Below are positions 12,656-23,143 of a DNA stretch of 64,000 bases, in pieces (the first letter of the stretch is position 1; the number at the start of each line of letters is the position of its first letter). Source of the DNA: Rhodeus uyekii (lineage: Eukaryota; Chordata; Actinopteri; Cypriniformes; Acheilognathidae). The stretch covers positions 2,573,001-2,637,000 of the forward strand of contig JAWRVZ010000052.1 in assembly GCA_037043235.1 (NCBI GenBank), written 5' to 3'. A program made the position numbers and the translations under genes. The notes beneath the pieces are model-generated. The model had not been told where the DNA came from, searched no databases, and saw nothing but the letters and a program-made list of their open reading frames with translations.

Positions 12656-14066
12656 CTCTCAAATCACCCTTTCTACCAGCAGACTGAACTTGTCGGCCCG
12701 ACCTACCGGAGGCTACCGGAGGAAGATGGGTCGCGACACTTTGTTTCTGAGCGGCCCTGTACGAGGAGCTCTGAGACCGCGCTTGACTGACGGTCTTACG
12801 TGGAGGGCGGCGGGGAAGAACTTTACTGAACACCGCCTGCTGTCGAGCAGCCTCCTGAAACTTGTCGACGACGCTTTTTACGGCATCGCCGAACAAGCCC
12901 GAAGGGGACAGAGGGGCGTCCAGCAAAACAAATTTGTCTTTGTCCTTTATAGCTGACAAATTTAGCCAAAGGTGTCTCTCCGTGGCCACCAGAGCTGCCA
13001 TGGAGCGGCCGACAGAGTAGGCCGTCTCCCTAGTGGCCCGAAGAGGCAAATCCACGGTCCGGCGCAGCTCTGCCACTGACTCCGGACCGATGCCGCCGCC
13101 CTCCCCAAGCAACTCAGCCTGATAGGCCTGCAGCAGTGCCGTAGTGTGTAGGCACGCCGCAGCCTGACTTGAAGCTGAGTATGCTTTCCCCACCAGAGAC
13201 GATGTGACGCGCATCGGCTTGGAGGGGAGCGCCGGAGCTTTAATGGAGGACGCAGACTAGGGAACGAGGTAACTTGCAAGAGCCTCGTCCACTTTCTGCA
13301 TCCCCCCATAACAATGACCTTGAGCCCCTACGAAGTTGGTATACATCTCACTGTTTGGTGTATGATCCTTTTCGGAGGCTGGCTTTCTCCAAGATCTAGA
13401 TACCTCAGTATGTAAATCGGATAGAAAGGGCATAGCTCGGCGCGGGGGAGTGACGCGAGCAGGCAGGTATCGCTCGTCTAAAATACTTTTCCTAGGACGA
13501 GCGCTCCTGGTCTCCGCCGGCCAATCAATCTCCAGACTAGAGACCGCTCGCGCCACAACTTCAACTAACTCCTCAAAAGCCGGCGAGGAGGGTGGCGAAA
13601 CCTCCTCGACCGGGTCAACAGTAGCTAGATCCATCTCACTTCCTGAACTTGATAGAGCTAGTGTTGGAGTCACAGCACAAACATTTCTCGGGGAGTGTTT
13701 GTGACTGGGACCCTCTTGATCTTGTGAGGGCTGAGGTAAGGAAGGACCCACCCCAGCTGCCTCAGCGAGATCCATTTGTGATCCCCAGGACTGGGAGCGC
13801 CGCAAAGCCTCGGCTGCTGCAGGTCCCGAACCGCGGGGAACACTAGCCTGAGCGGCCTCGTTACAGGCCTCCAGGCGGGAGCGGAGAGCATGCAAGGAGA
13901 ACTTCTCGCAGTCCTTACAGCCGGCATTCTCAAGCGCTGAGCGCGCATGCTCCACTCCCAAACAGATAACACACATAACATGTGTATCCTTGCCTGTTAT
14001 AAAATGTGGACAAGGATAAACACATGGTCTGAAACTCTGTTCATTCGCCACACTTTTCACACTCAT
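12615..14066 (-). pseudogene. DIRS gag-like protein with one in-frame stop
   Basis: An ATG at 14066 opens a frame that stays in register to 12615 and is interrupted only by a TAG at 13259-13257, so it has 269 codons and then about 213 more. The N terminus has a Cys/His cluster (MCVICLGVEHA, then CKDCEKFS at about residues 38-60). The middle is Ser/Pro/Glu-rich. The second half has SLVGKAYSASSQAA and RHLWLNLSAIKDKDKF, followed by a basic tail. This matches the layout of fish DIRS gag proteins, whose exact function is little studied. It is probably inactive, but only one stop separates the two halves. Confidence 0.8.
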
Positions 14067-14089
14067 ATTCCCTGATTTTTAAACTATCT

Positions 14090-14318
14090 TAGTCTCAAAA
14101 TCACTCTCACACAGACACAGCACGCTGAAGACATTCAGAGCTGACGCGTCTGGGTTTCAGACGCGCTTTTATGCTCTTCCTCATGACGTCACCGGCACGT
14201 GCCGGCAGTGACGCATTCACACGCGTTCGTCTCTCATTGGTTGCACAGATCTTCACGCTACTTCCCCTAGCGCTTTGACGCAGCTCGAGTTCCCTGAAAG
14301 GGAACTGAACTTAGCTTA
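14090..14318 (-). repeat. DIRS terminal repeat region
   Basis: Lies directly upstream of the gag start. It contains a TGACGTCA-type block, a near-perfect palindrome centred on CGGCACGTGCCG, and GTTCCCTGAAAGGGAAC, features that recur at cyprinid DIRS ends. The outer boundary abuts the Tigger remnant at about 14318. Confidence 0.6.
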
Positions 14319-15080
14319 CGTTTTTTTTTTTTTTACTTTTCTACTTTCTATTTTTATTTTGCTTTTTTCTATTTATTTTCTTCCCTTTTTTTTGCCTGAC
14401 TACCCTGACTTGCACATTCACTTGGCGCTGACCTTTTAACAAAATACTTATGGAGGGAGATTTGTTTCTGTCTCCCTTTAAAAATGAGTAAAGCGCGTGT
14501 TGTAAAAAAGCACCGAAGCGCGACCAGTAGACAATTTATCAGGGAGTTTCTTTTCAATGAAATCAGAAACCTTCTGCCACATAGCCATCACTTCCTTAAT
14601 TTCACTTGTAGAAATGTTTTTCCACTGCTGAGCTCTTGCAACACCTGCGTATGTTCATCATCTGCAGCACGATCAACTCCTCAGTCCACAGTTCCTCCTA
14701 ATGCTCCTGCTACTAGATCACTCACTAGATCACTCATGCGGGCACCACACTCATATTTATCCACAATTTCATGCTTCATTTCCATGGTCTTCATGCGTTT
14801 CTTCTTCTCACTACTATCCTTCCCACTCACTATCTTAGAACCCATTGCTATTATGAAGAATAATGCACAAAATAGAGAGAAAATCAGCTACTCGCAGGCA
14901 TGTTCTGTATGACTTCCATACAGAAGTCAGCAAACAGGTGAAGTGAACATGCGTTCACGTCAGCATGCGTGCTCGTATCTTGAATATTTACTCGTATCTA
15001 GAAGCAAAAATCTGCCTGAAGGCTTGCTCGTATCTTGGAATACTCGTATATAGAGATGCTTGTATCTCAAGGTATTACCC
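14318..15080 (-). mobile_element. Tigger/pogo-type DNA transposon remnant
   Basis: The right end carries repeated CTCGTAT blocks and CTCAAGGTATTAC, the terminal sequence shared with the elements at 38915-39875 and 53683-54798. It contains a truncated transposase frame (14845-14681). The sequence at 14630-14700 matches 40107-40185. The left terminal repeat is absent. Confidence 0.75.
14681..14845 (-). pseudogene. Tigger/CENP-B-like transposase, N-terminal fragment
   Basis: An ATG-initiated 54-codon frame starts MGSKIVSGKDSSEKKKRM and continues with MEMKHEIVDKYECG. This is the basic N terminus and first helix of the pogo/Tigger DNA-binding domain. After about residue 42 it jumps into unrelated sequence ending in TGA, consistent with an internal deletion; a C-terminal transposase scrap lies just beyond (about 14630-14690). 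It is shorter than the family's several hundred residues and non-functional. Confidence 0.7.
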
Positions 15081-15341
15081 TTAAGCTAGTGCCCTGTCAC
15101 CATTTGCGTCGCACCATCTTTACTTCAGACCCAGCCTGAGCCCACTGCGGACTTGGACTACAGTACCCTCAAAAATGGATAGTTACCCTCAACTCTGCTG
15201 GTTCATGCCAGTTCCGAGTCTTTGTCACCATCTGTTTTGTCATCTAGCATCCTTCTCCCCTGCCTAGGCCAGATCCAGTTCCTTTGCCCCGCCTCCGTTG
15301 GCTCCCTTTGAGCCCATTACTTCACCATAGCTTAGACCAGT
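15081..15341. other. unclassified repeat-like sequence
   Basis: C/T-rich segment between the Tigger remnant and a hAT-like end. No coding sequence recognised. Confidence 0.35.
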
Positions 15342-17134
15342 GCTTCTCAATTATGTTCTGTCACGCCCCCCTAGGAAGAGGTAAAATTTTTGCGTGTAGT
15401 TTGTTCATTAAAGTGTCTAGTATCCTGTTATTCTGTTGTGTTCTCCTTTGGATTTAACTACACAGCGTACACATGGGAGCAATATGTAAAACCATTGTCA
15501 TAGCGGTTCTCGAAGGCAGTACATTTTTTATTTGTAATGAGTGCAGGGTTTGACAGTTACAGTTGCTACTGGGGATGGAGACAACGATATAAATGTTTGA
15601 ATTTGGGTTTGTTCCTTGCACAAACACAATAATAATTTTGGATTCCAAATATGTGGAATACAGTGCACAAAAAAATGTATTGCCTTTACGTCCGGCTTAT
15701 TTTACATTTGTGTGTGTGTTTTATGGTTAAACAGTTGATGTTGACAATTAATGTTATTCATAAAAGAGCAGTTTTGTTTAGCATGATATAATCCTTTGAA
15801 AATAGTAGAGGTGTTAGTATTTTAAATAATGAAATTGAGGTTATGTTTTCAATCACATATTTAAAGCAGTTCACTCAATGATCATAAATACAATAGTATC
15901 AACAGATTAATTACATAAATTCAATATTCATAAAATAAAAACTGTAAACGTGTCTATAAAGACGTTCATACATAAATAATCTCTATTTTAGATAATAATT
16001 AGCGTTTTATTGTCTATGTAAATGTGAGCAAATGTATATTGTGACACGTGTCCTTGTTTCTGTCTGGGTCTTCTTTGTCACTTCTTATCAGTCTTGTCAT
16101 TGTTTCACCTGTCTTGTAATCACTTGCTCGTTAGTCTCCCAGGTGTTTGTGATTCCTCTTGTGTATAAATCACTTGTGCATTTCCCTTGTGTTTGTCAGT
16201 TGTTAATATCGTAATGGTGAGGTTAGTCAGTGTGTGGATGTCATCTGTTCTCCTGCCGTGGTTCTTGTTAGAGTTTATTTCAGTTCAGTTTTTGCACAGA
16301 TGTGCTCCTTTTGTTTATATTTAAAGTCTTTGGTTTTGTTTATATTAAATTAGCTTTTGGTTGGAAACCTGCCGTATCTTCTCGTTTCTGCATCGCACAC
16401 CACCTTACCCCAGATCGTTACATATATGTTGAACCACACTTTACATAAAATACATACCAATATACTCGTAACGTCACGTTGACAAACCACACAATTTGAA
16501 GAATGATTCATGTTCAAACAGTGTGGGTTTACATAATGAAGTTTAATACGTTCAGTTAAGTTTCATGTTCAAATCTCCAACCCTGGTACTGCAACAGTAA
16601 TAGTCATGCTTGCCATAGCTAAGGCCACTAATTAGTTTCAGCTATATATTTAATGCTTCCAGGTCAAATACGTGACACAATATACCGAGATTATACAAGC
16701 ATTATGTGCACAGAATAACAGAGGTTTTGGAAAGGAAGCTATATTCCTCCAAAGTATAACAACAAAACTGTGTGTAATCAGCTTCATTTACTGTACAAAG
16801 CCACCAAAGGGCAGATGGCTTCAGTGGTAGAAATAGAAATCAAAGGCACTTTAGATTGAGCTATAATTACACTAACACAAGCCATTGCATGAAGTAGATA
16901 CGGTTTTACTTGACAGTTTGTTGTTTAAGTTGGTTAACTGAAACGGTTGTAGCTCGAGGAGAAAATGAAAAGGGAATGTTTGAAGAGCAATTTTTAAGTG
17001 TGGTTCTGATATAACAAATCTTCGGTTGATTTGTATAATCAGCACAAATATAACAGATACACATTAAGAAATGATTAAAGACATGCAACAGGACGATGAA
17101 AAGCTTAAAAACAATTCATAATTTGAGAACCAGC
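15342..17134. mobile_element. possible hAT-type element carrying a solo LTR
   Basis: Begins at about 15342 with CAGTGCTTCTCAATTATG, a hAT-type terminal sequence followed by CACGCCCCCC as in many fish hAT elements. A candidate opposite end at about 17121-17133 (AATTTGAGAACCA) is inverted and similar, but its outer bases are decayed and no 8-bp duplication is visible. The solo LTR at 16040-16422 sits inside. The left end is credible; the full extent is a guess. Confidence 0.35.
16040..16422 (+). mobile_element. solo LTR with 5-bp target duplication
   Basis: A 383-bp segment begins TGTGACACG and ends CGTTACA, flanked on both sides by TATAT (16035-16039 and 16423-16427). It has the C/T-rich composition and TG...CA ends of a Gypsy-type LTR. 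The duplication is low-complexity, so it supports rather than proves the call. Confidence 0.7.
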
Positions 17135-18518
17135 TCTTTCTGACAGAGCTGTTTGCTTCAATTATTATTAAACATAATGATTTGTAGAACATGGGTGTCT
17201 CTTTTCATGTTGGTGTTACTGTATTTAATTTTTTTTTTAAAAGCTGCCAGAGGCCATTCGATTTTAGAGTGGATCAGTTTCAGGCCTTACCTGGTAAAAA
17301 ATGCAGTTTTAACTCAAAACAAAGAAACAACAGTGAAGTGTGCATAAGAACATAGATTCATTACAAACTCACAGATGCAAATTTAACAAAAACAATACAC
17401 ACATTTCAGCATGCAAAATGAAGGTCTGCGGAGGTCTGACAATATTCCCGTAATTATGTTCTTGTTTTGCTTTTCCGGGTCTCACGTTCTCTGTCTCTGA
17501 TGTGTCAACAGACGCAAAAAGCAATGGCGAGGAACTAACAATCTAAGTAAATATACACAGATAGATAGACAAACAGATTTATAGATATAGATTAATCGAG
17601 AGAGAGAGAGAGAAACTGCAGAGAGACACCAAGTCTAGACCTCCTATTTGGGGCCACTCCCTGTTTGCTTTGTTCACTGCTATGTCTGTTCAGGTAATTA
17701 CCCTTGATCACAGCATCCGGGGAGGGAGACGGGAACGAAAGGGGTCGGGGTTGGAGCCAGCATAACTGTTCTCTTTGGTGCTGCTATGATAATGTCAAAA
17801 AGGAAATTGCCAATAAATTTAATGACATCACTTCGTTTTAATGAGGCATGCTGTCTTTTTGATGCCTGTCGTGATAAAGACTCCATGAAGTTGCTAGCAT
17901 GCATATCCAAATCAGGGCTAGATAAACTTCATAGCTGAATCCAAAAACAGCTCTTATTGGGCAAGCAGAGTAGGGCCACTTCTGGCCTGTCCTGCTTCAT
18001 CATATGGAAAATACCGTTGCAATACTTCTCTAATTATATAGGTACGGAAGGGCGTAATGAGCAGTTTGTTCAGGCAAACTGTTTCAGGTAGCCTGTAATT
18101 GTGATGCCAGTTCTTTTGTTGGTTTGATGTGGTTGACTCATAATGTATTGTAGGTCTCCATGTCAAGATTGCTTTTGAACATATCTAAGCGTAACAACAA
18201 TCACTGCATCAGGGCTGGGTTATTAGGAGTGCAAAAAGATGTTCTCAGAGGAATTTTTTGGCAATCAAACTTATGTAGGCCAGTACACAGGAGAGAATTA
18301 GTCTCAGTCAACAGAATTGATCTAATCAAGATTTCATTGTGCTAGGTATTATACCTCAAACAGTATTGAATGTTATGGTTTTAAGATTGCAGAACAAGGT
18401 ATACTCCATTTAGTCTCTGCCATGTTTCTATATTTCAAGTCAAGATCATATCTATAAATGCAACGGTTTTAATAGAAGACTTCATGAACTTGCAAGGACT
18501 ATTCTGGTTTCAATAAAA
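17135..18518. other. non-coding stretch, nothing certain recognised
   Basis: Moderately AT-rich, with a short GA run at about 17598-17612. No gene or clear element end recognised. Confidence 0.4.
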
Positions 18519-18760
18519 TTGATATGGATAGTTCACCCTAAAATGAAATTTCTGTCATTATTTACTGACCCTCAAGATGTACCAAACGTGTCTTTGAAAA
18601 TTATGGGTAAACAGTTGATGAGCTCCATTTATCTCCATAGTATGGGAAAAGTAAATACTATGAAAATCAATGGGGTCCATCAACTGTTGTTACCCATGTT
18701 CCTCAAAAAATCTTCTTTTGTGTTCAGGAGAAGAAAGAAAGGTTTGGAAAAATAGTGGTT
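18519..18760. mobile_element. fold-back MITE of the cyprinid GATAGTTCACCC family
   Basis: Opens with GGATAGTTCACCCTAAAATG and a TTTCTGTCATTATTTACT block, and contains TTGTGTTCAGGAGAAGAAAG, the hallmarks of a very abundant cyprinid MITE. The inner arms at about 18603-18641 and 18657-18697 pair imperfectly over about 38 bp. The right terminal repeat is lost. Related decayed copies appear at 38290-38490, 47195-47330 and 49540-49625. Confidence 0.75.
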
Positions 18761-19053
18761 TAGGATTAAAGTTAGGATTCTTAGAAGATTCCACAATTTC
18801 ACAAAAAAGTAATTTACTTAGTAATAATTCAAGGGTAGGGATTGTGCTAATTGTGGATGATTTTCTAACGATTGGAATTCACTAACATGCACACATTTAA
18901 CCATCAATTCGGATGTTCATGAAACATTTCCAAAGTTTTTGGGAAGGTCTGTTTTACTTACAAATTACACAGAATTTACTCATATATTTCCAAAGGTTTA
19001 ATGAATGAGGGCCAACAAATATAGTGTATTTAATGTCCTTGGTTTTTATTACA

Positions 19054-19320
19054 TGTCAGTCATGTATTTTGTCTACTTCCTGTTTCCTCCTGTGATCTCC
19101 CATGTGTTTCCATTCACCTGTCACGTCATCAGTCACCTCGTTAGTCTTGTCACCTGTGTCTAATTCCCTCATGCCTTCCTTTTGTATTTAAACCTTGTTT
19201 TTTTCCCACAGTCCTTGTTTACTGTTGTTGCAATAAGGTAGTGTTTGCTGTGTCTGTGCTGCGCCTTGCTCCAAGTCCTCACACGATATTGTGCTGTTTT
19301 AATTAATAGTATTTGTGAAG
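19054..19320 (+). mobile_element. LTR-like fragment
   Basis: Starts TGTCAGTCATG and shares a block (about 19125-19165, including AGTCACC and GTTAGTCTTGTC) with the LTR at about 55277-55320. It has the C/T-rich, TTTAAACC-containing promoter-like style of Gypsy LTRs. The right end is unclear and runs into the inverted-repeat element at 19328. Confidence 0.5.
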
Positions 19321-20007
19321 TGTCTATGGGTGATTCTTCAATTGGGGGCTATTTTGCCATCTTACATTTTGATGATTAAATTTGGTTGAATTTTGTTAGA
19401 ATTATATCAAGACAATGTTTACATGCTTTAATATAAAGATATAATAATGGCCATGACTGATCTTAAATATAATTTGATTATTTTATATCTATTTGCCAAC
19501 TGGCACTGCAAAATGTCATTACCATCGCAACATCAAAAAGTCTCATAATGCAAAGGAATGTATTAAGGCGATTATTTTAACTCGTTTATCTTGCAAACAT
19601 AGTTCACCTTCAACGATACGTATAGAAAACAAATTATATGTGAATTACATATATTTTCTTGTTTTTACCATCAAAATGTGATTTTGTATGTTCATCAAAG
19701 CACACTTTTGTTTAATTTCTGGAAAATTCATTTTAGATGTTTTATTCTTTGAATAGGCTTTTCATGTAGCACCTCAAGATTGAACATAAAACAGTTTTAA
19801 AGGTATTTTTGCTGTAAATTAAGCAACGTCGTGGTAATGACATACTTGTCTGGTAATGACACTGTTCTGGTAAAGACATAAATGAAGTGCACTGATGTTG
19901 ACAACCATCAACTTGAACATGTTTATTTCAATCATGATGAAATCATTTTACAGAACTATATTCTCCAAGGACTGCCCTAATGACATATCAGTGGGGTTTG
20001 AAGCTAC

Positions 20008-20254
20008 GTAGTGTTGTACTTCCTTTCGAATTTTGTCATTGGCTCTTTTAGTTTTTTGGTTTACTCTCCATTGTTTGCGTTTCTGTCTTTGCTCACATTT
20101 TGAAAGTTGTGATTAAGCTTGCCTGTTTCTTTTCTTCTTTTATATCTTTCCTTTTCACTATCAATGTACTGCTGATATTTTACAGGATCTTCCTTCAAAT
20201 TTTTTTCTATAATCTCTAGACCTTTCTGTTGATTTCTTGGGAGCCATTCTGGTG
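20008..20254 (-). pseudogene. decayed Lys/Arg-rich exon of a multicopy fish protein
   Basis: A possible splice acceptor (TTTTTTCACCAG) precedes ATG at about 20246. Across two frameshifts the minus strand encodes MAPKKSTERSRDYRKK, then KEDPVKYQQYIDSEKERYKR, then EQRQKRKQWRVNQKTKR. The R/K/E-rich pattern with KY..Y and KQWR resembles, from memory, the N termini of uncharacterised multicopy fish proteins that behave like transposon genes. Its placement inside an inverted-repeat element supports a transposon origin. The function is unknown. Confidence 0.5.
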
Positions 20255-20457
20255 AAAAAATAGTTTTAGGAAGTAAGGTATCTCACTTGATTTCACTGTA
20301 AAAGCACACTATTTATGCTTCTTTAACTTAATTTATAAACACATAATATGATATAGATAGGGACATAGAGCATGTCATTACCACCATCACTTGTCATTAC
20401 CATCACAAGTTGTGTGATGTAATGACGTGTTGCGGTAATGGCATTTTTTCTTTTTTT

Positions 20458-20473
20458 GGGGGGGGGGGGGGGG
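20458..20473. repeat. poly(G)16 tract
   Basis: Sixteen consecutive G on the plus strand, preceded by a T-rich run; capable of quadruplex formation and prone to sequencing error. Confidence 0.95.
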
Positions 20474-20913
20474 AGGATGCTAGCTCATAGATTTGCTGAC
20501 ATCACTCAACAGCTAGTACAAAAATAACTTTCAATACACATAAATCATGTGAATATGTATATATATTTATCAAAATATTGCTGCTACAGTGCCTTTATAA
20601 AAAGTGCCTTTTTGAGTTACTGTTTGTGAAATTATTTTTTTGAACCGAAAACATTTTATCAAATTTTCAGAGCAGATAAGTTTTAAAGTCTGGGTTGTGG
20701 AGAAAGTCTGAGTAATGTATTTAGTCAAATATTAGTGATAGAAACATTTTTATAAATGGAAATCATACTGATTTTAGCGTATAACATTTTTGGGTGGTGC
20801 AATAAATATTGTTTGAAATAACTAATCTATTTATTCTATAATATAGTATTTTTTAACATGAATGTATAACCTGGGGACATACAATTTCCCCTAATTGAAG
20901 AATCACATCACCC

Positions 20914-23135
20914 TTGTGTTCCAAAAAGTGTCATTTTGTTTGTATATATTAAGTGTTTGTGTTACGTTTATCATTAAAAGTAATTTCCACGATCCCTGTG
21001 CCTCCTCATCTCCTCGACCCTCAGCTACCTTGTCCGTTTTATTGTTAAAAAATTTGGGCATGGGGTTGGGTGTACCTTTCAAAAGATCATTCATATTTAT
21101 AAGAATCATAGCTACCTATGAAAGTAGTTACATTTTCACATGAAGTAGTTGGAATTTCTTGCTTTTTTTCCTCTGAAGTGCACATGTAAATGTGTTTGAA
21201 ATGGTTTCTGCTTTAGAAAACAAGAAAACAAGGAACGAGTCAAAATTATCTTTGTGGTTATCAAAATTATGCCATAGATGATATTATGATGTTATTTGAA
21301 CGTAAATTGTTTTGTACTTTCAATTTTCTTTTAAAATTGACTGAGCTTTTCTTCTCACTAACTTTTCTAAACGTTCGAAAAACAGACTCTTGTCTGCTAT
21401 AAACTCTGAATGCTGACGATGGACAGAGAAACGTCTAACGCTTAAAAACTGTTATCTCGAGATCAGGGCAATTTGAATATAAACAGAAGATGTGAGATGA
21501 CATCTTTACGGATTAGTGAACTCTCATCTAAGCTAGTAACCTCACATTTACCTGCTTTAAAAAAGCGTGTTTGCCTAGGGTGAAACACATCCCAATTATA
21601 AAACTATTTGAAACCGCAGTAGGCCTGCAGAAGAAACACTCAGCTTTGTATTATTATTTTTATTTTTTTGTCAGATATAACTGAGTTTTATCCATATGAA
21701 TGATCCCTTAGGGTGGATGGCAACACTAAAAAACTCAAGCAAAGCTATCAACAATAACCCATTCTTTTCTTCCAAAAAAACACCTCTTAGTCCTACGCAA
21801 ACCCCCTCATTTAACGGTGCAGCGTTGTCACCCTGTGTTTAGCAGATTAACCTTGATGGTGCCCTGGGCACTGCTCTCGCCATGACTCCTCGCTGGAAAA
21901 GAGGAGTGATGTTTCGCAACGCATGGCGCCGCAGCGGACCCTCGTGGGTATTAGAGGGCTGAACATTTGGCCCGGAGCCCAACAATTATCCCATCTCTAA
22001 GGTGTGTTGGAGTCCCGGCACACTTTGACCCTTGCTTGGCACCTACGAACACGGAAATATAAATCATTTAGTGACCTTGTTCATCGTGTCATGCAGAAGA
22101 ATGTTAACGTTGATTTAAAGAGGCTTCTGCCGCTTTGTTAATGCAAGAGTTAACATTGTCATCTTGCTGAGAAGTGCAAAGGTTTGTAATTAAACTCACG
22201 GAAGCAGGTGTGTTGAAGACAGCTATTGCATTGACACAAGGATAAGTGCACTTAAGCTTTTGATAAATAACAACGAAAGAAGAAAAGCCAACAGCCATAG
22301 GCTGGCTGCAAACAAAACTGAAATTAAATTAGTGTAAGCCTAAATTCTGCAAGGTTGCAAATGTTCCTTATTTGCTCAAAAACGTAAATGTGGCATTCAT
22401 TTAATTATCCAAATATTTGGGTAAATGACATGTTCTGAATCCATACATATATTCTCACATATAGAGTATACATGTATTATTCATCAGTTCAAGTAAAAGC
22501 CAAGTGCGCACTTTATGATTTATGATAGTCCTTTCCGACTGTTGCTTGTCAGACCGTACGAACATGATCCTCGCTGTAAGCCGTGTCACACTGCAGGATC
22601 TCAGCTGTCAGTCATGTCAGACTGTACGACAGTCAAGACACGTTAAAACGGATACATGCAAGAAGAGTCCCGAGTTTTGCATCATCGAGAGGGATATGGA
22701 CATTTGAAAAATACCTCATGTAGCATTTTGTTTCTCATTGCGAATCCAAAATATGAATGAGCATGTCATGGGCACTTTAATAGCAGTAGTCATTCTTAGC
22801 ATGTTAGCCTCTTAGGATTGCCAAGAAATTTGTGAGGCATGCACTGTGTTTAAATATACTGTAAAGCAGTCACGAATGCCGGTGAAGACTCTTCAATAGG
22901 CAGAGCAGGACTGGTTACAACAGAGTCAAAGGTTAGGAGAGAAAGAGTAAACACTGTGAATATTGACTTTTTGCATATATTGAAAGTTTTGGATAATAAA
23001 AGCCTTTAAAACCTATGAAAATTATTGTTTTCCAGTATGCCATTAAAACCAAAATTATTAACAAATACTGAAGCAGCAAATTTGTTTCACTGCCAGTGCT
23101 TTTGGCCACATATACCAAAATGAATTAACAATTTA
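20914..23135. other. non-coding stretch with a possible conserved block
   Basis: No gene recognised. A GC-richer, transposon-free block at about 21790-22060 stands out against the AT-rich background. A dyad-rich patch with TCAGACTGTACGAC and TCAGACCGTACGA at about 22540-22635 may be a small MITE remnant. Confidence 0.35.
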
Positions 23136-23143
23136 GTTTATAG

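Larger units (their letters stand above)
11020..14318 (-). mobile_element. degenerate DIRS-type tyrosine-recombinase retrotransposon
   Basis: Minus-strand order: terminal region (about 14310-14090), gag-like gene (14066-12615), overlapping RT/RNase H gene (12655 to about 11020). The recombinase gene is missing on this side. The gag shares the fish DIRS pattern of an N-terminal Cys/His cluster followed by a domain containing RHLWLNL and LFGDAV. The RT keeps recognisable FYSRYFIVP and WDSVAMSARLSP motifs. There are several stops and frameshifts, and one RT segment occurs three times. Identification rests on protein resemblance remembered for fish DIRS1-like elements. Confidence 0.85.
19328..20913. 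mobile_element. inverted-repeat-bounded element of unknown class
   Basis: Left end GGGTGATTCTTCAATT (19328-19343) is matched in reverse by AATTGAAGAATCACATCACCC (20893-20913), a match interrupted by five bases. Inside, the 11-mer TGGTAATGACA or its complement occurs exactly at 19514, 19832, 19851, 20373 and 20392, with one- or two-mismatch versions at 19868 and about 20433. A decayed basic exon lies on the minus strand (20008-20254). No target duplication was seen and the superfamily was not recognised. Confidence 0.6.
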
